DNA of 64,000 bases. It comes from Melaminivora jejuensis (lineage in GTDB: Bacteria > Pseudomonadota > Gammaproteobacteria > Burkholderiales > Burkholderiaceae_C). The stretch spans positions 3,546,501-3,610,500 of the forward strand of contig NZ_JACWIJ010000002.1 of NCBI RefSeq assembly GCF_017811175.1, written 5' to 3'. Positions 42,022-51,890 of the stretch are shown in pieces (position 1 is the stretch's first letter; each line of letters opens with the position of its first letter). Made by a program: the position numbers and the translations under genes. The notes under the pieces were generated by a model. The model was not told the origin of the DNA, made no database searches, and saw nothing but the letters and a program-made list of their open reading frames with translations.

Positions 42022-42810
42022 TTAAAGCTGGCGTAAGACCGCCTGCGCCACCTCAGCAAAACCGGCACCGCGCTCACCCCGCGTCACATAGCGCGGCAGG
42101 TGCGTCAGATGCGGCACGAAGCGCGCCACGTTGGCCACGCCGACGCTGTTGGCAAAGGCCTGGAACATCAGCGCATCGTTGGTCGAGTCGCCCACATAGA
42201 CCCAGCGATCGCGCTCGGCGTCCAGATCGCGCCCCCACAGCTGGCGCACCATCCAGCGCGCCCCTTCGAGCTTGTTGTGCTCGCCGTACCAGCCGTTGAT
42301 GTGGATGCTGCTCACGGTGGCGTGCATGCCCTCGTGGCGCATGGCCAGCACCACCTTGTCGATCTGCGCGTCGGACAGTCGGGTGAATTCGCTGTGGTCG
42401 ATGGCGATGTCGGTCTCGCGCCCGGCGGAGTCGGTGGCGCGGCGTGCGCCGGGGATGTGGGCCTCGATGTGTGCCAGCACCTGCTGCATACGCGCAAAGT
42501 TGGCCGCGCGCGTGGCGGCGTCCTGCTGGTAGAGCTTGTCCAGGCCACCGCTGGCGTTGCGCCTGAGGGCCACCGCGCCGTTCTCGGCGACGATGGCGTC
42601 CAGCGGCCAGGCCAGGGCAAAAGGCTCGCTCCAGCCCACGGGACGACCGGTGATGGCAACAACGGCCAGGCCGGCGGCCTTGAGGTCGGCCAGGGCGGCC
42701 AGGGCATCGGGCGTGATGGCGCCGTCAGTGGTCAGGGTGTCGTCGATGTCGGTCAGGATGCCGCCCACGCGCTGTGCTGCCGCTGCCGGCCAGGAACTCA
42801 GATCAATCAC
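42022..42810 (-). CDS. HAD-IIB family hydrolase (sugar-phosphate/mannosyl-3-phosphoglycerate phosphatase-like)
   Basis: A 262-residue HAD phosphatase. Motif I is GGILTDIDDTLTTDG (nucleophile and acid-base Asp), motif II VVAITGRPVGW, motif III/IV KLEGARWM ... VYVGDSTNDALMF. The GTG at 42810 gives VIDLSSWP as the start; there is no ATG in the proper place. The long open frame upstream belongs to the antisense of another gene. It likely dephosphorylates a sugar phosphate; no neighbouring pathway gene identifies the substrate. Confidence 0.75.
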   Translation of the reverse strand: MIDLSSWPAAAAQRVGGILTDIDDTLTTDGAITPDALAALADLKAAGLAVVAITGRPVGWSEPFALAWPLDAIVAENGAVALRRNASGGLDKLYQQDAATRAANFARMQQVLAHIEAHIPGARRATDSAGRETDIAIDHSEFTRLSDAQIDKVVLAMRHEGMHATVSSIHINGWYGEHNKLEGARWMVRQLWGRDLDAERDRWVYVGDSTNDALMFQAFANSVGVANVARFVPHLTHLPRYVTRGERGAGFAEVAQAVLRQL

Positions 42811-42859
42811 GCCAGATGTTTCACGAAAATAACAAAGTGCCCCGAGTGCGGGGCGTACT

Positions 42860-45280
42860 TCAAAAGCCCAGAGCTGCCACCAGTTCCAGCCATTCCGACA
42901 GGGAGCCGACCAGACTGGGTGGCTGTCCGATGACCAGCAGGAACATCTGGCTGTCGGCGGTATAGAGGCACAGGTTGGCCTGCGGATAAAAGCGCCCCCA
43001 GGCGCCGGACACACCCTGCAGGCAGGCATGACCGGAGCTTGAAGCTGTGCCGGTGCCCAGCAGCTCGTGCAGTTCGCGCTCGGCCCAGTTGAAGACCCGG
43101 TCGGCTGCCCTGGTCTGGTGGGGCAGCGGCGGCGTATTGGCGGCAAGCTTGAGCACCGGCACGTCGGCCTTGCGCACGCTGATGCTGCGCCCATCGCTGA
43201 CTTCCACGGTGATGCTGTGCTCGCCCTCGGGCAGGGCGGCCACGCTGGCCAGGATCTGATGGGTGCCCGAAGTCAGTCCAGTGGCGCGGCCCAGCTCCGT
43301 CTCGCCACTTCTGACCACGACCTGCATGGCGTCGCCATCGATGTCGTGCAGCTGCACGCTGACTGGTAACAGGCTGCGCGCAGCAGGCGTGCTGCGCAAC
43401 TGCGCCGGGCCGGCGAAGAAGAGGCGCGACTCCGGGAACTCCAGCGGGTCGATGCGCAGATAGCGCGCCATGCCGCTCCAGGTGCGGGTGCTGGCAGGCT
43501 CGTAGGGCAGGTTCTTCATGTCCACCCAGTAGCGCTGCATACCGGGCATGAGAACGATGTCGTCCGATGTCAGACCGGGGTCGAAGTCGTCGCGCTTCCA
43601 GGCGACGCGGGCCATGGCGCCGCGCGTCAGTTCGTCCTGGTTGGCTGCGTCCATGGGCACATACAGGTCAAAGCCGAGCCAGCGATAGGTGTCGGCATTG
43701 ATGGGCTTGGTGTTTTCCTGGTAGGCCAGAAAGATGTGCGGATCGCCTTCGGTTTGACCCGGGGCGGCGGCTCGTGACTGGCCGACGAAAAACGAACCCT
43801 GCAGGCCCAGGTCGGGCACCTCATGGGTGTAAGTCCAGCCCTGCAGATTGCTCAGCTCGGGCGCGCGCACCTGTCCGGGCAGCATGTTCCAGGCCCGGCC
43901 CTGCTCGACCAGCGCGTAGTCGTCGCCCTGGCCCAGGCCTGGCGAGAGGATTTGCACCTGCGGGCTGGCGTTGACGAGCAGCGGCTGCGTGGCAAAGACC
44001 GGCGCTGCTGCTGCGCCCGGAGTCTTGCTCAGATGCACGCCGTGCAGGGTGAAAGGCACGTTGGCGCCGGCATTGGGGCCGTTGAGCGGGTCGATGCGCA
44101 AAGCGCGGACGATGCCGCGCCACTGTGGCGACCGGCCCAGGTCGATGGTGTAGGTGGCGCGGCCGGCGCTAGTCCGGATGAACTCCGAGGGGTGGCGCAC
44201 GGTGGCAGGCTGATCGCCCCACCAGACCAGCAGGCCGGACTCCTGCGCCGGCAGTTGGGCAATGGTCAGATCGACGCTCAGGTAGCGGTATTGGCTTGCG
44301 TCGATGGGCGAGTGCTGCGCGATGTCCAGCAGCACATAGGGGTCGGGGTTGCTGGTGCTGGCACTCAGGCCGTTCGGGCCGGTGTGCGCTGCGCTCAGGC
44401 CATGGTTGGCCGCCCACAGCAGATCGTTGGGGGTATCGAACGTCCAGGCCTTGCCACGCTGGCTGAGGGCGTAGTTGCCATCGTCGATGGCTGCTACCTG
44501 GTAGCTGCCCGGCGGCAGGGCCGCAGCCGAGGCCTGCCCCTGCACCTGGGGCAGCACCGTGGTGATGGCCGGACTGCCGTCCGGCGGCTGGATGCGTGCC
44601 AGCAAATGGGTCTTGCCGGGCGGCAGGGGGGTGCGCGCGCCAGCTTCGCTGTGGTGGTGCAGGCGTGCCCAGTCGATCTTGAACTGCACGTTGCAGCCCA
44701 GGCAGGGGTCGATGCGCAGGCCGTGTATCGGGCCGCTCCAGGGAGTCCCCACCTGCGCCTGCAGGGCGGCCAGGTTGAACTGGTACAGATGCCAGCCAGG
44801 ATAGACCGGGAACATGGGCGACTCGGAGTACGCCGCATCGAACTCGGCGACCGTGGCCCCGCCCTTGTGCCAGACCAGGCGCCCGTTGCGCGCGCCGGGC
44901 ACCACGCTGTCGGGCAGCCACATCATGAAGCTCAGGTGCGTATAGCGATTGGCGTCGATGGGCTGGCGCGCCAGATTGATTGCCTCCATCGCCGAAGGGA
45001 TGGGCGGAAACTGCAGCCAGAAGTGCGGGTCGGTATCACGCGCCGTGGCCGTCATGACGCCGCCTGCCACTGTGGCAGATGCCAGGTTGTGCGTCCACAG
45101 CAGCGGAAACACATCTTCCTGGCTGGACATGTCCCAGGCCTTGCCCAGCACTTGGGTGGCGTGATCCGAGCCTTCGGTGACGGTTTGAGCGTGTGCGGCC
45201 GAAGCCAGGCACAGGGCCGCGCCCAAGGCCAGAGGCCAGGCGGGCAGGCGCGAAAACAGGGAATGGATTCGTGTAGGCAT
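42860..45280 (-). CDS. Large secreted protein with three beta-sandwich repeats, an Ig-like domain and a C-terminal NWAER module
   Basis: An 806-residue protein from ATG 45280 with a signal peptide (LALGAALCLASAAHAQ). Three repeats of about 170-190 residues follow, each opening with GKAW/GRAW, holding RYTHLSF, YRYLSVDL or YRWLGFDL, and closing with GLRIDP, RALRIDP or RYLRIDP; these look like carbohydrate-binding-type jelly rolls. An Ig-like domain (GEHSITVEVSDGRS) comes next, then about 80 residues with VFNWAERELHELL. Cysteines are few. Surface or extracellular glycan binding is a guess. Lies downstream of prfC on the same strand. Confidence 0.7.
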   Translation of the reverse strand: MPTRIHSLFSRLPAWPLALGAALCLASAAHAQTVTEGSDHATQVLGKAWDMSSQEDVFPLLWTHNLASATVAGGVMTATARDTDPHFWLQFPPIPSAMEAINLARQPIDANRYTHLSFMMWLPDSVVPGARNGRLVWHKGGATVAEFDAAYSESPMFPVYPGWHLYQFNLAALQAQVGTPWSGPIHGLRIDPCLGCNVQFKIDWARLHHHSEAGARTPLPPGKTHLLARIQPPDGSPAITTVLPQVQGQASAAALPPGSYQVAAIDDGNYALSQRGKAWTFDTPNDLLWAANHGLSAAHTGPNGLSASTSNPDPYVLLDIAQHSPIDASQYRYLSVDLTIAQLPAQESGLLVWWGDQPATVRHPSEFIRTSAGRATYTIDLGRSPQWRGIVRALRIDPLNGPNAGANVPFTLHGVHLSKTPGAAAAPVFATQPLLVNASPQVQILSPGLGQGDDYALVEQGRAWNMLPGQVRAPELSNLQGWTYTHEVPDLGLQGSFFVGQSRAAAPGQTEGDPHIFLAYQENTKPINADTYRWLGFDLYVPMDAANQDELTRGAMARVAWKRDDFDPGLTSDDIVLMPGMQRYWVDMKNLPYEPASTRTWSGMARYLRIDPLEFPESRLFFAGPAQLRSTPAARSLLPVSVQLHDIDGDAMQVVVRSGETELGRATGLTSGTHQILASVAALPEGEHSITVEVSDGRSISVRKADVPVLKLAANTPPLPHQTRAADRVFNWAERELHELLGTGTASSSGHACLQGVSGAWGRFYPQANLCLYTADSQMFLLVIGQPPSLVGSLSEWLELVAALGF

Positions 45281-45431
45281 GGCAGCGGCGAGGTGGGAGA
45301 TTGCACGGGCGGCGGTCAGCGAGGCGCCGCAGTGCAGTATGCCGGCAAGACCGGCAACAGGAAACCACGCGCAACACATGCAACACATGCAAGCGCGGCT
45401 GGGGTGTATGGATGTGCCTGCCTCCCCTCGC

Positions 45432-47057
45432 TCACACCCCCTGCAACGCCAACCCCGCATGTTCGCGCAGCGGATGAAAGTGGATCTTCGGAAACCGCTC
45501 CTGCGCCAGCCGCACGTCATACGGCGAGGTACACAGAAACGCCAGCGTATCCGCGGCGTCGTGCGCCAGGCGCAGCGGGTAGGCGTTCTCGAACTCGCGC
45601 AATTGCTGGGGCGTGTCGGCGGTGATCCAGCGCGCGCCGGTGTACTGGCAGCCCTCCAGCCGGATATCGCAGTCGTACTCGGTCTTCAGGCGGTGCTGCA
45701 CCACCTCGAACTGCAGCTGCCCGACGGCGCCCAGCAGCATGTTGCCGCCGGCGTCGGGCTTGAAGACCTGGATGGCCCCTTCCTCGCCCAGCTCCATCAG
45801 GCCTTGCTGCAACTGCTTGGAGCGCAGCGGGTTCTTCAGCACCACGGTCATGAACAGCTCGGGGGCAAAAAACGGCAGGCCGGTGAACTGCAGCGCCGGC
45901 CCGTCGGTGATGGAGTCGCCCAGCTGCACGCCGCCGTGGATGGTGAAGCCGATGATGTCGCCCGCATAGGCCTCCTCCACCGCCTCGCGGCGCTGGCTCA
46001 TGAAGGTGACGACGCTGGTCGGGCGCAGCTCCTTGCCGGTGCGCTGCACGCGCATCTTCATGCCCGGCGTGTAGCGGCCCGAGGCCACGCGCACGAAGGC
46101 GATGCGGTCGCGGTGGTTGGCGTCCATGTTGGCCTGCACCTTGAAGACCACCCCGGCAAAACCCTTGTCCTCGGGATGCACGAGCCGCTCCTCGCGCTGG
46201 CGGTTGACTTCGGCGTAGGCGATGCGTGGGCCAGGCGGTGGCGACATGTCCACCACCGCGTTGAGCACCTCCATGACCCCGAAATTGTTCACGCCCGAGC
46301 CGAAGAATACCGGCGTCAACTTGGCCGCCAGGAACTGCTCGTGGCTCCACTCGGTCGAGGCGCCCACGGCCAGCTCCATGCTCTCCATGGCGTCGTCGAA
46401 AGTCTTGCCGAAGCGCGCGCGCAGCGTATCGACCTCGGACAGCGCGATGACCTCGAAGTCCTCCGGACGCTTATCGCTGCCGGCCTGGAACACCGTCATG
46501 CTCTGCGTGCGCAGATCGATGATGCCGCCGAAGCTCTTGCCCTGGCCCACCGGCCAGGTCATGGGGCAGCAGGGCATGCCCAGCTCGCGCTCCACCTCGT
46601 CGAGGATGTCCAGCGGGTCGCGCACTTCGCGATCCATCTTGTTGACGAAGGTGATGATGGGAGTGTCCCGCTGGCGGCAGACCTCGATCAGGCGGCGCGT
46701 CTGCGTCTCCACGCCGTTGGCCGCGTCGATCACCATCAGGGCGGAATCGACGGCGGTGAGCACGCGGTAGGTGTCCTCGGAGAAGTCCTTGTGGCCCGGC
46801 GTGTCCAGCAGGTTGATGACGTGCTCGCGCCAGCTCATCTGCATCACGCTGGATGCCACCGAGATGCCGCGCTGCTTTTCGATCTCCATCCAGTCGGACG
46901 TGGCGTGGCGGCTGGCCTTGCGGCCCTTGACGGCGCCGGCGATCTGGATGGCGCCGGAGAACAGCAGCAGCTTTTCCGTCAGCGTGGTCTTGCCCGCGTC
47001 GGGGTGGGAGATGATGGCGAAGGTGCGGCGGCGCCGCGTCTCGGAAGCGTAGGACAC
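45432..47057 (-). CDS. prfC: Peptide chain release factor 3
   Basis: A 541-residue translational GTPase that recycles RF1/RF2. GTPase motifs: HPDAGKTTLTEK, DTPGHKDFSED and FVNKMDRE; RF3-specific TSDWMEIEKQRGISV and CPMTWPVGQGKSFGG. The start is GTG 47057 (VSYASETRRRRT), which matches the RF3 N-terminus; no ATG is suitably placed, and the longer frame upstream is poor. Divergent from ahcY. Confidence 0.92.
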   Translation of the reverse strand: MSYASETRRRRTFAIISHPDAGKTTLTEKLLLFSGAIQIAGAVKGRKASRHATSDWMEIEKQRGISVASSVMQMSWREHVINLLDTPGHKDFSEDTYRVLTAVDSALMVIDAANGVETQTRRLIEVCRQRDTPIITFVNKMDREVRDPLDILDEVERELGMPCCPMTWPVGQGKSFGGIIDLRTQSMTVFQAGSDKRPEDFEVIALSEVDTLRARFGKTFDDAMESMELAVGASTEWSHEQFLAAKLTPVFFGSGVNNFGVMEVLNAVVDMSPPPGPRIAYAEVNRQREERLVHPEDKGFAGVVFKVQANMDANHRDRIAFVRVASGRYTPGMKMRVQRTGKELRPTSVVTFMSQRREAVEEAYAGDIIGFTIHGGVQLGDSITDGPALQFTGLPFFAPELFMTVVLKNPLRSKQLQQGLMELGEEGAIQVFKPDAGGNMLLGAVGQLQFEVVQHRLKTEYDCDIRLEGCQYTGARWITADTPQQLREFENAYPLRLAHDAADTLAFLCTSPYDVRLAQERFPKIHFHPLREHAGLALQGV

Positions 47058-47217
47058 AGTGGGGCAACAGGCGGTGGCGCTGGCGCGTGCATGGCTTGGA
47101 TGGCGCAGCGCATGGGGAAGGGAGGGGCGCAGTGCAGGGCCGCGCGCGGCTGCCTGGCACGCACGGCGCCGCAAGGGCGCGATTCTACGGCGCGGCGCCA
47201 GCACAAGGCTTGCCCGG

Positions 47218-47223
47218 TATAAT
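47218..47223 (+). promoter_or_regulatory. -10 box of the ahcY transcript
   Basis: TATAAT, perfect consensus, about ten bases before the start of the SAH riboswitch. No convincing -35 box, as is common with activator-dependent or extended promoters. An identical hexamer with CGCG downstream lies before rplM. Confidence 0.6.
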
Positions 47224-47232
47224 CGCGCGCTT

Positions 47233-47338
47233 TTCCGAGGAGCGTTGCAGCGCCCCCGACAGCAGCGGGGCGTGAGGCTCGGAAACGATCGGTATCAAGG
47301 CATCGATATCCAGCATCGACACCCGCAACGACGCTCAC
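47233..47338 (+). ncRNA. SAH riboswitch
   Basis: CCGAGGAGCGTTGCAGCG at the 5' side, GTGAGGCTCGGAA in the middle and CAACGACGCTCAC at the 3' side reproduce the conserved core of the S-adenosylhomocysteine riboswitch: CCGAG pairs with CTCGG, and GAGCGT with ACGCTC. It lies in the leader of ahcY, the standard target. Ligand binding turns expression on so that SAH is removed. Confidence 0.9.
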
Positions 47339-47425
47339 CCACGCCCGGCCTGTGTGGTGAGCTTTGCTCCCCCTTCTTTCTGCGCGTGGTTCTTTCTTGC
47401 ACAAACCTGGTTTGAAGGACAACTC

Positions 47426-48871
<1,446 letters not shown>

Positions 48872-48887
48872 GCGGCCCGCCAGAGCC

Positions 48888-48990
48888 AGCCGGCCCCCAT
48901 CCCAACCTTCCCCCAGGGGGGAAGGAGCGGGGAGGTGGCTGTGCCTCGGGTCTTGCTCCCTCCCCCTGCAGGGAGAGGGTTGGGGTGGGG
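48888..48990. repeat. GC-rich palindromic intergenic repeat, copy j
   Basis: GCCCCCATCCCAACCTTCCC/CCAGGGGGGAAGGAG and CTCCCTCCCCCTGCAGGGAG/GGTTGGGGTGGGGGCCAGCG between ahcY and tlyA. Confidence 0.75.
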
Positions 48991-49039
48991 GCCAGCGCCG
49001 CCCGCCTCACGACATGGCCCACCACAACCAGCCAAGCCT

Positions 49040-49105
49040 CATAAAAATGATAGCTGTCATCGCTTGTCTGACAAGGCTTTCAGCCCGATTTGACCCATAA
49101 AAAAG
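49040..49105 (+). repeat. AGCTRTCA dispersed repeat, copy 10
   Basis: ATGATAGCTGTCATCGCTTG, TCTGACAAGGCTTTCAGCCC, GATTTGACCC: forward copy upstream of tlyA. Confidence 0.75.
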
Positions 49106-49116
49106 GATTTTGCGCC

Positions 49117-50121
49117 ATGCGCGCTGACGTATTTCTGGTGGAGGGCGGCCACGCCACCACCCGCTCGCAGGCCCAGCGCCTGATCGCTGCCGGCGTGCAA
49201 TGGCGCCTGGCCGACACCATGCCCTGGACGCGCGTGGCCAAGAACGGCGACGACATCCCCGCCGGCGCCCAGGTGCAGCTACTCGACGCCGCCGAGGCCA
49301 GATACCTCTCGCGCGGCGGCCTCAAGCTCGAAGGCGCGCTGGCCGCCAGCGGCATCGACCCGACCGGCCTGCGCTGCCTGGATGTCGGCCAGAGCACGGG
49401 CGGCTTCACCGACTGCCTGCTGGCGCATGGTGCGGCGCAGGTCATCGGCGTCGATGTCGGCCAGGGCCAGGCGCACGAGCGCCTGCAGGGCGACGTGCGC
49501 GTGATCGTGGTCGAAGGCGTCAACGCCCGCCACCTGACGCCCGAGGCGCTGCAGGAGGCCTGCGAGGAAGCCCTGTGCGAGCGCATCGAGGCCGAACCCG
49601 AGGACAACGAGACCCAGCCCCAGGCCCCCTATGCCTGGATGCGCAACGGCGGCCTGATCGACGACGATTACGACGACAGCGGCGACGCCAAGGAGCATGA
49701 GATCGAAGTCTTCAAGGCCGAGCGCGCCGCCCGGGACAAGGCACGCGCTACCGGCGCGATTGCCACCGTGCGCCAGCGCCGCGCCGGGCGCGAGCAGGTG
49801 GACACCACGCCGGCCTTCGATCTCATTGTGGGCGACCTGTCCTTCATCTCGCTCACCCTGGTGCTGCCGGCGCTGGCCCCGCTGCTGCGCCCCGGCGGGC
49901 GGCTGCTGGCGCTGGTCAAGCCGCAGTTCGAGCTGCAGCCCGGCCAGGTCGGCAAGGGCGGCATCGTGCGCGATGCCGGTCTGTACGCCGAGGTCGAGCA
50001 GCGCATCCGCAGCGCCTGCGCCGACGCCGGTCTGCAGGTGCAGGCCTGGCTGGACAGCCCGATCGTCGGCGGCGACGGCAACCGCGAATTCTTCATCCAC
50101 GCATCCAGGAGCGCCGCATGA
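49117..50121 (+). CDS. tlyA: TlyA-family rRNA methyltransferase with an acidic insertion
   Basis: A 334-residue protein. N-terminal S4 RNA-binding domain (about 1-65: RADVFLVEGGHATTRSQAQR) and FtsJ-like SAM methyltransferase (CLDVGQSTGGFTDCLL, VGDLSFISLTLVLPAL, LVKPQFE). TlyA proteins 2'-O-methylate rRNA; many in this group are annotated so without proof. Residues about 150-225 hold an acidic, charged insertion (CERIEAEPEDNETQ, IDDDYDDSGDAKEHE) that splits the methyltransferase fold, longer than usual. The stop overlaps the metF start by four bases; ahcY upstream removes the SAH it makes. Confidence 0.85.
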   Translation: MRADVFLVEGGHATTRSQAQRLIAAGVQWRLADTMPWTRVAKNGDDIPAGAQVQLLDAAEARYLSRGGLKLEGALAASGIDPTGLRCLDVGQSTGGFTDCLLAHGAAQVIGVDVGQGQAHERLQGDVRVIVVEGVNARHLTPEALQEACEEALCERIEAEPEDNETQPQAPYAWMRNGGLIDDDYDDSGDAKEHEIEVFKAERAARDKARATGAIATVRQRRAGREQVDTTPAFDLIVGDLSFISLTLVLPALAPLLRPGGRLLALVKPQFELQPGQVGKGGIVRDAGLYAEVEQRIRSACADAGLQVQAWLDSPIVGGDGNREFFIHASRSAA

Positions 50122-50984
50122 GCGACACGGCCACGCAGACCCCTGCCAGCAACTCTGTCAGGACTCCCGTCAGCTTCGAGTTCTTCCCGCCCAAGACGCA
50201 AGAGGGCGCCGTCCGGCTGCGCGCCGTGCGCCAGCAGCTGTACGCCCGCGCGCCGCAGTTCTGCTCGGTGACCTATGGGGCCGGCGGCTCGACCCAGGAG
50301 GGCACCTTTGCCGCCGTGCGCGAGATCCTGGCCGAAGGGATGGACGCGGCATCGCACTTTTCCTGCATCGGCGCCACGCGCCAGAGCGTGCGCGCGCAAC
50401 TGGCCGAGCTCAAGGCCATGGGCGTGCGCCGCCTGGTGGCCCTGCGCGGCGACCTGCCCAGCGGCTATGGCATGGGCGGCGAATTCCACTACGCCAGCGA
50501 TCTGGTGGCCTTCATCCGCGCCGAGACCGGGCGCGACTTCCATATCGAAGTGGCGGCCTACCCGGAAATCCACCCCCAGGCGCGCAGCCCGCAGGCTGAC
50601 TTGCAGGCCTTCGCCACCAAGGTGCGCGCCGGCGCCGATTCGGCCATCACGCAGTATTTCTTCAACGCCGATGCCTATGCGCGCTTTGTCGATGACGTGC
50701 GCGCGCTGGGCCTGGACGTGCCCGTCGTGCCGGGCATCATGCCCATCCTGGGCGCCACGCAACTGATGCGCTTTTCCGATGCCTGCGGCGCCGAGATCCC
50801 GCGCTGGATCCGCCTGCGCCTGCAGGCCTACGGCGACGACACGGCCAGCATCCGCGCCTTCGGCCTGGACGTGGTGGCGCGCCTGTGCGAGCAACTGCGG
50901 GCCGCCGGCGCACCGGGCCTGCACTTCTACACCATGAACCAAAGCGCTGCCACGCTGGCGCTGTGCGAGCGGCTGGGGCTGTAG
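50118..50984 (+). CDS. metF: 5,10-methylenetetrahydrofolate reductase
   Basis: A 288-residue FAD enzyme that makes 5-methyl-THF for methionine synthesis. FEFFPPKTQEGAVRL, VTYGAGGSTQEGT, HFSCIGATRQSV and VPGIMPILGATQLMRF are family hallmarks. Overlap with tlyA and proximity to ahcY complete a methionine-cycle operon. Confidence 0.95.
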   Translation: MSDTATQTPASNSVRTPVSFEFFPPKTQEGAVRLRAVRQQLYARAPQFCSVTYGAGGSTQEGTFAAVREILAEGMDAASHFSCIGATRQSVRAQLAELKAMGVRRLVALRGDLPSGYGMGGEFHYASDLVAFIRAETGRDFHIEVAAYPEIHPQARSPQADLQAFATKVRAGADSAITQYFFNADAYARFVDDVRALGLDVPVVPGIMPILGATQLMRFSDACGAEIPRWIRLRLQAYGDDTASIRAFGLDVVARLCEQLRAAGAPGLHFYTMNQSAATLALCERLGL

Positions 50985-51041
50985 GGCAGGCAGCCCCGCC
51001 GCCTCCCGCGCCTTCCGGCATGGCCGTTACAGTGCGGCCCC

Positions 51042-51859
51042 ATGCCCATGACCCTCCAGCAACCCCCGAGGCGCCCAGGCGCGCGCTGGCTGCGGGCGGC
51101 CAGCGCTGCTGCTGTCATTGCCGCCGCACTGGTCGGCTGCGCCCTGCCTGAAGCGCCCCCGGCGCCCCCCGCTGCCGTGCAGGAGGCCCAGGACGCACAG
51201 GGCGTGCCGGGCGCCCAGGAGGGCGCAGCCCCTGCCGAAGCGCCGACTGCCACGGTCGAACCCACGCCCGTGCCCCTGCTGTCCCCACAAGCCCAGGCCG
51301 CTGCCGAGCCGGCCCTGCGCCTCAAGCCCGAGCGCAGTCCATTCGACAGTGCCGGCCCCCCGGCCCTGCGCCTGCCCGAGCCGGTGGAGCCGCCCGAATT
51401 GCTGGCCAGCGGCACGGCCTCCTGGTATGCCGACAGCCTGCATGGTCGGCGCACCGCCAATGGCGAGCGCTACGACCGGGACGAATTCACGGCAGCGCAC
51501 CGCAGCCTGCCCTTTGGCACGCGGCTGTGCGTGCGCAGCCTGGTCAACGGCAACGTCGTCACCGTGCGCGTCAACGACCGGGGCCATTTGCGCCGGGGCG
51601 CATCATCGACCTCAGCCGCGCCGCCGCCGAGGAGCTGGGCATGATGGGCCTAGGCATCAAGCCGGTCGAGCTGTGGCGCCTGGCCGACGCCGACGACACC
51701 TGCCCGGACAGCCTGGATCAGCCCATCGAAGGCGCCGGCCTGGGGCTGGATGCCGAGGCCGCCGCCCGGGCGCTGCGCGAACGCCCGGCGGCACGGGCGG
51801 TCAAGGCCGGCAAGGCGAACAAGGCGCGCAAGCCAGCGCCGTCGCGCCGCCGCCGCTGA
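51042..51859 (+). pseudogene. rlpA: RlpA-like septal lytic transglycosylase lipoprotein, frameshifted
   Basis: Lipobox AALVGC gives a lipoprotein N-terminus, followed by a Pro/Ala linker and a double-psi beta-barrel (GTASWYADSLHGRRTANGE, AHRSLPFGTRLCVRSL, VRVNDRG). The frame breaks at GGGG 51580-51583; adding one G restores VRVNDRGPFAPGRIIDLSRA and a basic tail ending 51859. RlpA cleaves denuded glycan strands at the septum. No SPOR domain is visible. The single-base loss at a G run is probably technical, so the gene may be intact in the organism. Confidence 0.8.
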
Positions 51860-51890
51860 GCAGGAAGGAAGGCGGGAGGTCGGCGCGCCG

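Noticed and set aside
47058..47204. Upstream extension of prfC to 47204
   Set aside because: The extra residues are Arg/Ala-rich with no similarity to RF3 and would overlap the ahcY promoter region; GTG 47057 fits the family start.
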